From Treponema sp. (lineage in GTDB: Bacteria > Spirochaetota > Spirochaetia > Treponematales > Treponemataceae), in contig DLYJ01000231.1 in NCBI GenBank assembly GCA_003447785.1, positions 1 through 24,459 of the forward strand: a stretch of 24,459 nucleotides of DNA, written 5' to 3'. Below the pieces are notes generated by a model. The model was given only the letters and a program-made list of their open reading frames with translations, was not told the origin of the DNA and ran no database searches. Both the position numbers and the translations under genes were made by a program. Every line of letters begins with the position of its first letter. The first letter of the stretch is position 1. This document shows positions 1 to 7,507 of the stretch, piece after piece.

Positions 1-375
1 ATGGGCGCCCAGAAAGTTTTAATCAGTCCGCTCTGCGTTCCGCCTGATCATCCCAAGGCAATCAGAAGCGGAATGGGCTGCATCGAAACTCTGGGATGGG
101 AAAAACTTTCAATTCCTGAACTTATGGAATTTGCAAAAGAAAAGGATTTACCGGTATTTGTCCTGGAAACCGGCGGAACTCCAGTGGGAGAATTCAACTT
201 TCCTGAGAGAGGAATCTGCATCATAGGCTCGGAAGAACTTGGAGTAAGCCCGGCCGCTCTTGACGCCGCAACTTACGGCCGCGTAACAATTCCTATGAAG
301 GGCTTAAAAGCAAGCCTTAATGTGGGAGTTGCTTACGGTATTCTGATGCAGAAATGGGTTGAAAGCCTTTCCTAA
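1..375 (+). CDS. SpoU/TrmH-family RNA 2'-O-methyltransferase, C-terminal part
   Basis: This is the last 124 codons of an AdoMet-dependent RNA ribose methyltransferase of the SpoU/TrmH (SPOUT, trefoil-knot) superfamily. Family motif 2 is visible at residues 74-82 (IIGSEELGV) and motif 3 at 97-109 (IPMKGLKASLNVG), which together form the cofactor-binding knot. Motif 1 (N-x-G-x-x-x-R) is missing. The first residues match the stretch that normally follows it, so the ATG at base 1 is almost certainly internal and the gene starts outside the window. The substrate (tRNA or rRNA) cannot be read from this fragment. The gene converges on the Rsm22-like gene, and the two stop codons interlock (TAA at 373-375 against TAG read from 374-372). 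No terminator hairpin is seen between them. Confidence 0.85.
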   Translation: MGAQKVLISPLCVPPDHPKAIRSGMGCIETLGWEKLSIPELMEFAKEKDLPVFVLETGGTPVGEFNFPERGICIIGSEELGVSPAALDAATYGRVTIPMKGLKASLNVGVAYGILMQKWVESLS

Positions 376-1793
376 ATATTAAGCATCAGCGCGCCTGACT
401 TTTTGTCCCGCTTTAATTCCTTAATTGAATCCGGCATTTTTGTTTTTACAAGGTCACCGTTTGCCGGGTGAACTCCGCTCATATCAACTGCAAGTACAAG
501 CCCGATTTGTGAGCACGCATAATAACCTGATTTATGAAGTTCCGTCAGGCGGATAAAATCGCTTGCAATCCTGAGACTGAGTGTTCCGGAATCTTTTGCA
601 TTTTTAAAAGCCTTAAGTTCAGAACCGTCAGCTTTTTTTGCAAGCACAAAACTCAAAACTGCGCGGTCTTTTGAAAGGTTTGCGTTTCTGGAAAGGGCAA
701 GAAGTTTTGCAGGTCCATCGCCTGTGTCAAAGGCAAAGTTGCACCATTTGCCGCCCGGATTTGCCGTTGTTCTTCCCTGCATAGGGCATTCTGCAAAGTG
801 CGGGCACGGAGCGAGCGGGTTAAAGCCGCTTCTCATCAGGCTGTCGCGGAAAAGGGAAACAAGTCTTGCTGAGTGGGGATCGCCAGGTTCAACAATGAGA
901 ATCCTTGCATTTTCGTTTGCATTATTTGAATAGGACAGGAGCTGCTCGGTGTATTTTTTTGCAAGGTAGTCAGATGGCATCTGGCTCGTCTGGACAATCT
1001 CGTTGAACATGTTGCCCGAAGTAATCAAATCTGACTTTTCCTTAATGCGTGTTCCCAGGGCGCCTTTTACGCGGATAATTTTCCACGGTTCCTGATTGTC
1101 TTTGAGTGTTTTTGAAGCAATGGAAAGATAAAGTTCTTCGCCGGTTGCCAGTGCAGTCTGGGAAAGATCCATGCAGTAGAATGTGAGTTTTTTTGAACGT
1201 AAATCAGGGCGGCTCAGCCAGAGCGCAATGGGAATTGTCAAAGGACCGCTTCCGATGTCGAGACAAATTGAATTATCATCCAGGTCCAGCGCATTTTTAT
1301 CCAGATTAGAAAAAAGCCTTGTCAGGCGGACAAGGTTCCACCACATGAAATAGTTTACATAGGATGCAATCGTGGAAGCATCGTTCATGTAGCCCAGGCG
1401 GCGGTCTGAACGGTCGTCGGTCAGGCGGTGGCTTAATTCCTTTATGTTTTTTGAAAGTAGGATTTTTTGTTTTGAACTTAGATTCAATACTTCTGCGGCA
1501 ATGGAATCAAAGTTCTGTATTATTGGCGCACTGTCAGAGGGAATGTTTTTCGGGTCAAACATCGGCTTTGTGCGTTTCGGTCTGTCTGCTGTTTTTGTTC
1601 TGTTATGTTTGTCCAATGTGCCCAATTTATTTGGTGTGCGCTCTGGTTTTGCGGGACGGGAGTGTTTTGAGACAAGTGCCTGCGGGGTGGCTGCCTGTGA
1701 GGAAGCTGTGCGTTCTTTTTTCTGAGGCTTTGGTTTTCTTGCGGTTTTTCCCCTGGCTTTGTCGTACCAGGCTGTTTCTTCGTTTTTATTCAT
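372..1793 (-). CDS. Rsm22/METTL17-like methyltransferase-fold ribosome-associated protein
   Basis: A 473-aa protein of the Rsm22 family (related to mitochondrial METTL17/Rsm22), a Rossmann methyltransferase fold linked to small ribosomal subunit assembly. The first ~80 residues are Lys/Arg/Pro-rich low complexity, probably disordered and possibly RNA-binding. The AdoMet motif I LDIGSGP is at 178-184, and a later strand VEPGDPHS at 301-308 matches the family's E-x-G segment. The family Cys block is present: Cys330 (APCPH), Cys336 (CPM) and Cys351 (KWCNF), with Cys427 as a plausible fourth ligand. In METTL17 such cysteines hold a 4Fe-4S cluster. It is the last gene of the ptsI-der-merR operon, 20 nt after the merR stop. 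An AGG lies 8 nt before the ATG. Whether it methylates rRNA or acts as an assembly factor is not visible. Confidence 0.82.
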   Translation of the reverse strand: MNKNEETAWYDKARGKTARKPKPQKKERTASSQAATPQALVSKHSRPAKPERTPNKLGTLDKHNRTKTADRPKRTKPMFDPKNIPSDSAPIIQNFDSIAAEVLNLSSKQKILLSKNIKELSHRLTDDRSDRRLGYMNDASTIASYVNYFMWWNLVRLTRLFSNLDKNALDLDDNSICLDIGSGPLTIPIALWLSRPDLRSKKLTFYCMDLSQTALATGEELYLSIASKTLKDNQEPWKIIRVKGALGTRIKEKSDLITSGNMFNEIVQTSQMPSDYLAKKYTEQLLSYSNNANENARILIVEPGDPHSARLVSLFRDSLMRSGFNPLAPCPHFAECPMQGRTTANPGGKWCNFAFDTGDGPAKLLALSRNANLSKDRAVLSFVLAKKADGSELKAFKNAKDSGTLSLRIASDFIRLTELHKSGYYACSQIGLVLAVDMSGVHPANGDLVKTKMPDSIKELKRDKKSGALMLNI

Positions 1794-1813
1794 CGTGAAC
1801 CTGTTTAATATAA

Positions 1814-2131
1814 TCAGCGGTATTTTCGGACGGTCATGTAAAGTTCAGTAAGTTCGGTGCGAATCTGGCGGATTGCGTCCAGAGCATCTGCCTTATTGTC
1901 GTAGTCGGCATTTTCGTGAAGAATTTCGTCACGGGCACCTTCAATCGTAAACTTACGTTCGTTGATAAGATACTTGAGACGCAGAATCATGTCGATGTCA
2001 CGCTGGCTGTAAATTCGCCGGCCGCCAAGGTCTTTTTTTGGCGCAAACCCCGGAATCACTTCTTCCCAGTAGCGCAGAATGTGAGTTTTTATTCCTGTAA
2101 GTTCTTCGGCTTCGCCAATTGAATAAGTCAT
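1814..2131 (-). CDS. Short MerR-type HTH transcriptional regulator
   Basis: A 105-aa protein with a MerR-type winged helix-turn-helix at residues 1-72: the opening SIGEAEELTGI recognition region, HILRYWE, then GGRRIYSQRDI. Residues 80-105 form a helix likely to make the antiparallel dimerisation coiled coil typical of MerR dimers. There is no C-terminal effector or metal-binding domain, so the protein is a bare DNA-binding dimer and its signal is unknown. It lies between der and the Rsm22-like gene on the same strand, 12 nt after the der stop, which suggests co-transcription. The Shine-Dalgarno is weak (TAGG about 12 nt upstream), consistent with translational coupling to der. Target promoters cannot be inferred; neighbouring MerR-like proteins of this size are common in spirochaetes and clostridia. 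Confidence 0.85.
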   Translation of the reverse strand: MTYSIGEAEELTGIKTHILRYWEEVIPGFAPKKDLGGRRIYSQRDIDMILRLKYLINERKFTIEGARDEILHENADYDNKADALDAIRQIRTELTELYMTVRKYR

Positions 2132-2143
2132 TTTGCGTAAAAC

Positions 2144-3706
2144 CTACTCTTTTGAGTCAAACCTGTCCTGCCACTTTTTGCGGCTTGCCTTCATTTCCAG
2201 AATTACAGGAATCTGGTCAAAGCCAAGATCCTGACGGATTCTGTTTTTTAAGTATGTTACATAGCTTTCAGGTACATTGTCCGGACTTGTTGCAAAAATG
2301 CGGAAAGCCACCGGATTTGAACTTGTCTGTGTCATGTAGCGGATTTTAAAGTGAATTGCCTTGCTTGCCGGAGGCGGATATCTGAAAAGCCAGTCTTCCA
2401 GCGCCTTGTTGAGGGCAGAAGTTTCTACCTTTTTAGTCAGCTGTCCGTAGAGGCGGATTGCGGTGTCCATCAACTCTTTGATTCCGTCACCATTCAGTGC
2501 CGAAAGTTTTAGAATCGGGGCCCAGTTCATCTGACCAAACATATAGTGAATGTATTCAACGGTGTCTTTGTAGACTTTTTTTGTCTGCTCTTCCTGCAAA
2601 TCCCATTTATTGAGAACGAATATGATTGCCCGGCCCCGCTCGTAGGCAAGGCTGCAGATTTTTTTGTCCTGGTCTGCAAGTCCTTCCACGCTGTCTATCA
2701 TTAAGAAAACAACATCGCACTCATCAAGTGTTTTGATTGCGCGGTTAACAGAGTAGTATTCAACATTCTGCTTTACCTTTGCCTTGCGCCGGATTCCTGC
2801 AGTGTCGAGAACCTGGAATTTGCGGTTATTGTAAGTAAAGTTTCCTTCTACGACGTCCCGGGTAGTTCCTGCGTAGTCGGATACGATTGAATTCTGACTG
2901 TTGGTCAGGCGGTTGGAAAGTGTAGACTTTCCTGTGTTCGGCTTACCCATGATTGCGATTTTAATTGGGTTTTCTACGACGCCTTCTTCAACGTTTGAAA
3001 AATCAAGTTTGCTCACAATGGATTTTGCAAGCTCTGTTATGTGGTCGCCGTGGTCTGCTGAAATAAAGAATAATTCATTAAAGCCGAACTGGAGGTAATT
3101 CCAGCTCACATCCGTGTTGCTGCCGCCTTCGCACTTGTTTACGGCAACAATAACCCTGTCCCAGTAAGGGCGCAGAAGGTGAATGAATTCTTCGTCTTCG
3201 CCGGTGATTTTTCCGGCTTCCAGCAGAAGCAGAATCAGGTCCGCGCTTTTTATGATTGAAAGTGATTTTTCTACAACAAGTTCGTCCATTTCGCTTTCGC
3301 GGCTTTTCAGGTCACGGTCAAGCTTGTATCCACCGGTATCAATCAGGTGAACTGGCTTTCCGTCGATGAATGCGGTGGCTTCGACAGGGTCCCGGGTAAC
3401 GCCCGGTGTGGGATCTACGATTGCAAGACGGCGCCGCATAAAACGGTTAAAAAGGGTAGACTTTCCCACATTTGGGCGGCCTGCAATGGCAACGGTGGGA
3501 AGGTTGATGTATGATTTATCAGGAAAAAATTTAAGTTCTTCTGTGGCGCTTTCATCTTTCTGGCCAAAATCGTCCGCATTTTCTGGAAGAGTAAAATCCT
3601 TTGGCTCAGGGATTTGTTCTGAAGCAGAAGATGAATTCAATTCTTCCTGTACTTTTTGAGGCTTTGGTTTTGAGAAATCGGGCTTCTGCTTTTTCTGTTT
3701 TTTCAT
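2144..3706 (-). CDS. der: Ribosome-associated GTPase Der (EngA)
   Basis: Der is the essential tandem-domain GTPase that helps assemble the 50S subunit. Both G domains are complete: domain 1 has GRPNVGKS (76-83), DTGG (123-126), NKCE (190-193) and SA (216-217). Domain 2 has GKPNTGKS (254-261), DTAG (301-304), NKWD (366-369) and SA (402-403). A KH-like RNA-binding domain follows at about 430-510. At 520 aa it is longer than typical Der (about 440-490) because of a ~65-residue N-terminal tail that is Lys/Gln-rich, then acidic, and likely disordered. AGGG lies 5 nt before the chosen ATG, which supports that start even though the core domain begins near residue 70. It follows ptsI by 11 nt on the same strand, so the two are almost surely one transcript. 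Confidence 0.97.
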   Translation of the reverse strand: MKKQKKQKPDFSKPKPQKVQEELNSSSASEQIPEPKDFTLPENADDFGQKDESATEELKFFPDKSYINLPTVAIAGRPNVGKSTLFNRFMRRRLAIVDPTPGVTRDPVEATAFIDGKPVHLIDTGGYKLDRDLKSRESEMDELVVEKSLSIIKSADLILLLLEAGKITGEDEEFIHLLRPYWDRVIVAVNKCEGGSNTDVSWNYLQFGFNELFFISADHGDHITELAKSIVSKLDFSNVEEGVVENPIKIAIMGKPNTGKSTLSNRLTNSQNSIVSDYAGTTRDVVEGNFTYNNRKFQVLDTAGIRRKAKVKQNVEYYSVNRAIKTLDECDVVFLMIDSVEGLADQDKKICSLAYERGRAIIFVLNKWDLQEEQTKKVYKDTVEYIHYMFGQMNWAPILKLSALNGDGIKELMDTAIRLYGQLTKKVETSALNKALEDWLFRYPPPASKAIHFKIRYMTQTSSNPVAFRIFATSPDNVPESYVTYLKNRIRQDLGFDQIPVILEMKASRKKWQDRFDSKE

Positions 3707-3717
3707 AACACCCTATT

Positions 3718-5412
3718 TTACAATGAATTCAACTGTTTTGACGAGATGTTTTTTAATTCATTTATAGTGTAATGAGAAAGAAGTTCCTTGATTGTGGAAA
3801 TCTGTTTTGGGCTCATACTGAGCTGGCGGATTCCCATGCCTGCCAGGACTAGAACTGAAGCGCTGCGGCTGGCCATTTCTCCGCAGACACTTACCGGAAT
3901 ACCTGCCTTTTTACCTTCGCTGATTGTGTGGTGAATCATACGGAGAACAGCCAGGTGGAATTCATCATACAGACCTGCAACATCTGCGTTTTCCCGGTCT
4001 ACGGCGATTGTGTACTGGGTTAAGTCGTTTGTACCGATTGAGAAGAAGTCGCTTACCTTTGCAAGGCAGTCGGCGGTCATTGCGGCTGCGGCAGTTTCCA
4101 CCATAATGCCGATGGGAACTTTTTCGTTAAAAAGAACGCCTTCCTGTGTAAGTTCTTCACGGGCCTGTTTTGCAATTTCCAGGGTTTTACGAACCTGTTC
4201 AGTGTCTGTAATCAGAGGCAGCATGATTTTTAAGTTGCCGAAAATACTTGCGCGGTACAGGGCACGGAACTGTGTCTTTAACTGAAGCGGGTTTGCAAGG
4301 CTCAGACGGATTGCGCGCATTCCCATCAGAGGATTCTTTTCTTCTTTTGTCTGTATTTCGGTTGAATTAAGGAGCTTGTCACCGCCGGCATCCAGCGTAC
4401 GGATGGTAACAGGCTTTCCTTTCATTATTTCCAGAACTTTTTTGTAGGCGTTAAACTGTGCTTCTTCGTTAAAGAAACTTGAGCGGCTTCCTTCGTGTTC
4501 GCTCATAAATAAAAATTCGGTACGGAAAAGCCCGATTCCGTCGGCACCTTCTTCCATGGCAATTTGGGCTTCTTCCACAGTACCGATGTTTGCAAGAACC
4601 TGGAACCGTTCGCCGTCAGCCGAGTGTGCTTCTACCTTGCGGAATTTTTCCAGGGCAAGGGCATGTTCATGTTCTTTTTGAATTTTTAACTTGAATGAAT
4701 CAAGGGATGCCTGGTCCGGATTTGAAGAAACTTCTCCGTTGTTGCCGTCAACAACTACAATTTCGCCCGTCTGAATCTGGGAAGTAATTTTTTCCAGGGC
4801 AAATACGGCAGGAATTCCATAGTTGCGTGCAAGAATGCCTACATGACTTGAAACGCCACCTTCCGTGAGGGCAAGGCCTGCAATTTTTCTTTTTGAAAGA
4901 ATGATTGTGTCGCTGGGGCTCATTGAGCGGGCAACGATTACGCTTCCGTCAGGAACTGTTTCTATGTTGAATGGATGATAGTTCAGCAGATCGTCAAGAA
5001 CGCGGCCAAAAACGTCGCAGATGTCCTGTGCGCGTTCGGCAAGATAATCGTTTCCGCTGGAGCGGAGTTTGTCGGCATATTCTTCTGTTTTTTGATTAAG
5101 TACAAATTCAATAGGCATGCTGCCTGCAAAAAATGTGCGTTCAACGTCGGCTAAAAATTCAGGGTCGTTGAGCATGAGAACGTAGGTTTCAAAAATACCC
5201 TTTTGAACCGGATTGTCTTTTACCTGTAAAAGGTCTTTTGAAATACCGATGGACACATTTTGAATGGACTTTTGAAAGCGCTTCCACTGGCTTTCGTGCT
5301 GATCTTTCTGAATCTGTGACTTTGGAATTATGCGTTCAACGGCATCTGGAATAACAAAGGCTTTTCCAATGCCGATACCGCCCGAAGCGGATATACCTAA
5401 GAAAACGTCCAT
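3718..5412 (-). CDS. ptsI: Phosphoenolpyruvate-protein phosphotransferase (PTS enzyme I)
   Basis: Enzyme I takes phosphate from phosphoenolpyruvate onto an active-site histidine and passes it to HPr, starting the PTS relay in the cytoplasm. The 564-aa length is usual. Visible parts are the N-terminal start ISASGGIGIGKA (7-18), the HPr-binding helical region, the phosphohistidine loop EGGVSSHVGILAR (184-196) with His190, the PEP-barrel motif GLFRTEFLF (294-302), and the catalytic cysteine in VCGEMA (Cys510). The start is fixed: an in-frame stop lies a short way upstream and no other start codon is near. AAAGGG directly abuts the ATG, so a normal Shine-Dalgarno spacing is absent. A promoter ends 7 nt before the ATG (see separate entry). 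It heads the operon with der, merR and the Rsm22-like gene. No HPr or EII genes are in the window, so a transport versus regulatory PTS role cannot be decided. Confidence 0.97.
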   Translation of the reverse strand: MDVFLGISASGGIGIGKAFVIPDAVERIIPKSQIQKDQHESQWKRFQKSIQNVSIGISKDLLQVKDNPVQKGIFETYVLMLNDPEFLADVERTFFAGSMPIEFVLNQKTEEYADKLRSSGNDYLAERAQDICDVFGRVLDDLLNYHPFNIETVPDGSVIVARSMSPSDTIILSKRKIAGLALTEGGVSSHVGILARNYGIPAVFALEKITSQIQTGEIVVVDGNNGEVSSNPDQASLDSFKLKIQKEHEHALALEKFRKVEAHSADGERFQVLANIGTVEEAQIAMEEGADGIGLFRTEFLFMSEHEGSRSSFFNEEAQFNAYKKVLEIMKGKPVTIRTLDAGGDKLLNSTEIQTKEEKNPLMGMRAIRLSLANPLQLKTQFRALYRASIFGNLKIMLPLITDTEQVRKTLEIAKQAREELTQEGVLFNEKVPIGIMVETAAAAMTADCLAKVSDFFSIGTNDLTQYTIAVDRENADVAGLYDEFHLAVLRMIHHTISEGKKAGIPVSVCGEMASRSASVLVLAGMGIRQLSMSPKQISTIKELLSHYTINELKNISSKQLNSL

Positions 5413-5419
5413 CCCTTTT

Positions 5420-5448
5420 ATTTTATCAACAGAGCCAGATTAGGTCAA
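5420..5448 (-). promoter_or_regulatory. Promoter of the ptsI operon, -10 box 7 nt from the ATG
   Basis: Reading the minus strand, TTGACC (5448-5443) is followed by a 17-nt spacer and TAAAAT (5425-5420), close to a housekeeping sigma-70 promoter. Only 7 nt separate the -10 box from the ptsI ATG (5412), so the predicted transcription start falls on the base before, or the first base of, the start codon. No better placed promoter was seen. Confidence 0.6.
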
Positions 5449-5496
5449 ATGAATGAATTGAAAGTTATCTTAATTCAATCCTGGCATGGCCGGAGA

Positions 5497-5503
5497 GGGG
5501 GGG
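5497..5503 (+). repeat. G7 homopolymer upstream of the restriction operon
   Basis: Seven consecutive G residues, the longest G or C run I noticed in the window, sit 42 nt before the -10 candidate of hsdM and about 10 nt before TTGATT/TTGATA boxes. G runs can change length by slipped-strand replication. In T. pallidum, G tracts next to tpr promoters tune transcription. Seven is at the low end for such switching, so function here is a hypothesis. Confidence 0.5.
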
Positions 5504-5541
5504 ATCTAGATTTGATTGATATATAAAACTCTCCCGTAATA

Positions 5542-5550
5542 TGTTACAAT
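5542..5550 (+). promoter_or_regulatory. Probable extended -10 promoter of the hsdM operon
   Basis: TGTTACAAT is an extended -10 (TGn plus TACAAT, 5545-5550). No good -35 lies at 17 nt. TTGATA at 5516-5521 is 15 nt from an alternative -10, TAATAT (5537-5542). Transcription would start near 5557, leaving a ~27-nt leader containing AAAAAAGGAA, whose AGG lies 12 nt before the hsdM ATG. Confidence 0.5.
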
Positions 5551-5583
5551 AGAACTAAAGAAGAAAAAAGGAAATAAAGACAC

Positions 5584-7506
5584 ATGTCACAAAACAACAT
5601 AAAATCACTAGAAGACGATCTCTGGGAAAGTGCAGATGCTCTCCGCGAAGGTTCAAAGCTCAGTTCACAGGAATACTGTATGCCGGTGCTTGGACTCATT
5701 TATCTTCGCTATGCATTTACTCGTTTTAAGTATGTAGAAGCAGAAATCCTAAAAGATCGTCCAAGCCGTAACGGAGTAAAACTCCCTGTTGAATCAAGTG
5801 ATTTTAAACAGAAGAGTGCTATCTTCCTTCCAGAAAATGCACGCTATGATTACCTTTTAAATCTTCCAAAAGAAAAGAATCTTGGAGAAGCCGTAGATAA
5901 GGCAATGGAAGCCATTGAAAAAGAATGTCCTGACCTTTCCGGTATTCTTCCAAAAAACTATCAGACAATTTTTAAGAATGACTTACTTAAAGACCTGCTC
6001 CGCCTTTTCAATAATGATGCACTCAATGAAATTAAAGACGATGTTATCGGTCGTATTTATGAATATTTCTTGAACAAGTTTGCAAAAAATATCGCTAGTG
6101 ATGATGGAGTTTTCTTCACTCCAAAGTCTTTGGTTCGAATGATTGTAAACATCATTCAGCCAACTCACGGAAAGATTCTTGATCCTGCCTGTGGTTCTGG
6201 TGGTATGTTCGTTAGTTCTGGTGATTTTGTAAATGCCGGCGGCACAGCCTCTGACGGAATCAATGCCAGCGACAAACTTACCTTCTTTGGTCAGGAAAAA
6301 GTTGAGTTCAATGCTAAGCTTTGTAAAATGAACATGGCGGTTCACGGACTCAATGCGAAAATCATCAGCGGAGATGAAGCTAATTCCTTCTATAATGATT
6401 ATCATAAACTTGAAGGCAAGTGTGATTATGTTATGGCAAATCCGCCATTCAACGTAAACAAAGTAAAATACGAAGCTGCCCTTAATGCAGGGCGTCTTCC
6501 GTTCGGACTTCCTGGTTACAATGAAAAAACAAAAGAAATCGGAAACGCAAACTATCTTTGGATAAGTTATTTCTACGCATATCTGAACGAAACAGGTCGG
6601 GCAGGATTTGTTATGGCCTCGTCTGCAACCGACAGCCAGCACGCTGACCGAGACATTCGTTCCAAGCTTGTTGAAACTGGCGATGTAGATGTAATTCTAA
6701 GCGTTGGAAATAACTTCTTCTACACTCTTAGTCTTCCTTGTACACTTTGGTTCTTTGACAAAGGCAAGAAAGATGAATTAAAAGACAAAGTTCTTTTTAT
6801 AGATGCCAGAAATTACTTTACTGTAATTGACCGAAACTTGAATGAATGGACAAAATGGCAGATTAAAAATCTGACTTCTATAGTTCATCTTTATCGCGGC
6901 GAAACAGAAAAATATAAAGCCGTAATCAATGATTACTGTAAATACTTCCATGAAATCGCAGACCAATATAATGGACGTGAAATGGCGTTTACTCTCTGCA
7001 AATGTAAGGAACCAAAAGATTTTACTGATGTAAAAATAGCTCTTGAAAAAGAACTTTCAAACATTCAGTCAGAACAAAAACTTCAGGAATCAGAGCTTGA
7101 CCGAAAAGCAGATGAAGCATTAAAAGCTGGCGATAAAAAATCTGCTAACGAAGCAAAACGCCAGAAAAAGACAATGACAGCAACATTCCAGAAATTCCAG
7201 GATGAAATAAACGAAGTCATTGTCATCGTAAAAGATGTTTTGTGGCTCACAGAGAAATTCGGCGACGGATCTTATACTGATGTTGCCGGCCTTTGTAAAA
7301 TTGCCACACGCGCAGAAATTGCAGAAAAGAATTACTCTCTTACACCAGGAGCCTATGTTGGTGTTGCAGAAATTCAAGAAGACGATGAAAACTTTGAAGA
7401 ACGTATGAAAGAGATTCACACTGAATTGAACAATCTTCAAAACGAAAGCAATGATTTGATGGCGACAATCAATGCAAATTTTAAAGAACTTGGATTGGAG
7501 GCATAA
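5584..7506 (+). CDS. hsdM: Type I restriction-modification DNA methyltransferase subunit HsdM
   Basis: The modification subunit of a type I system; with HsdS it transfers a methyl group from AdoMet to adenine N6 in the recognition site. The N-terminal helical HsdM domain covers about 1-165. The AdoMet loop is DPACGSGG (200-207), and catalytic motif IV is NPPF (286-289), the adenine-specific NPPF/Y type. Residues ~480-545 and ~605-640 are Lys/Glu-rich with heptad character and probably form coiled coils that meet the HsdS helices. At 640 aa it is longer than the ~500-530 aa of many HsdM, the extra length lying in the C-terminal coiled-coil half. It is the first gene of the operon, preceded by an extended -10 promoter and a G7 tract. 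Its final codons carry GGAGG, the ribosome binding site of the next gene, so the two are coupled. Confidence 0.95.
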   Translation: MSQNNIKSLEDDLWESADALREGSKLSSQEYCMPVLGLIYLRYAFTRFKYVEAEILKDRPSRNGVKLPVESSDFKQKSAIFLPENARYDYLLNLPKEKNLGEAVDKAMEAIEKECPDLSGILPKNYQTIFKNDLLKDLLRLFNNDALNEIKDDVIGRIYEYFLNKFAKNIASDDGVFFTPKSLVRMIVNIIQPTHGKILDPACGSGGMFVSSGDFVNAGGTASDGINASDKLTFFGQEKVEFNAKLCKMNMAVHGLNAKIISGDEANSFYNDYHKLEGKCDYVMANPPFNVNKVKYEAALNAGRLPFGLPGYNEKTKEIGNANYLWISYFYAYLNETGRAGFVMASSATDSQHADRDIRSKLVETGDVDVILSVGNNFFYTLSLPCTLWFFDKGKKDELKDKVLFIDARNYFTVIDRNLNEWTKWQIKNLTSIVHLYRGETEKYKAVINDYCKYFHEIADQYNGREMAFTLCKCKEPKDFTDVKIALEKELSNIQSEQKLQESELDRKADEALKAGDKKSANEAKRQKKTMTATFQKFQDEINEVIVIVKDVLWLTEKFGDGSYTDVAGLCKIATRAEIAEKNYSLTPGAYVGVAEIQEDDENFEERMKEIHTELNNLQNESNDLMATINANFKELGLEA

Positions 7507-7507
7507 A

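Noticed and set aside
5983..6642. A 219-codon open frame on the minus strand opposite hsdM
   Set aside because: It lies wholly within a gene with intact catalytic motifs, has no family likeness or ribosome site, and its product is the hydrophobic, Cys/Phe-rich kind expected from antisense reading of an AT-rich gene.
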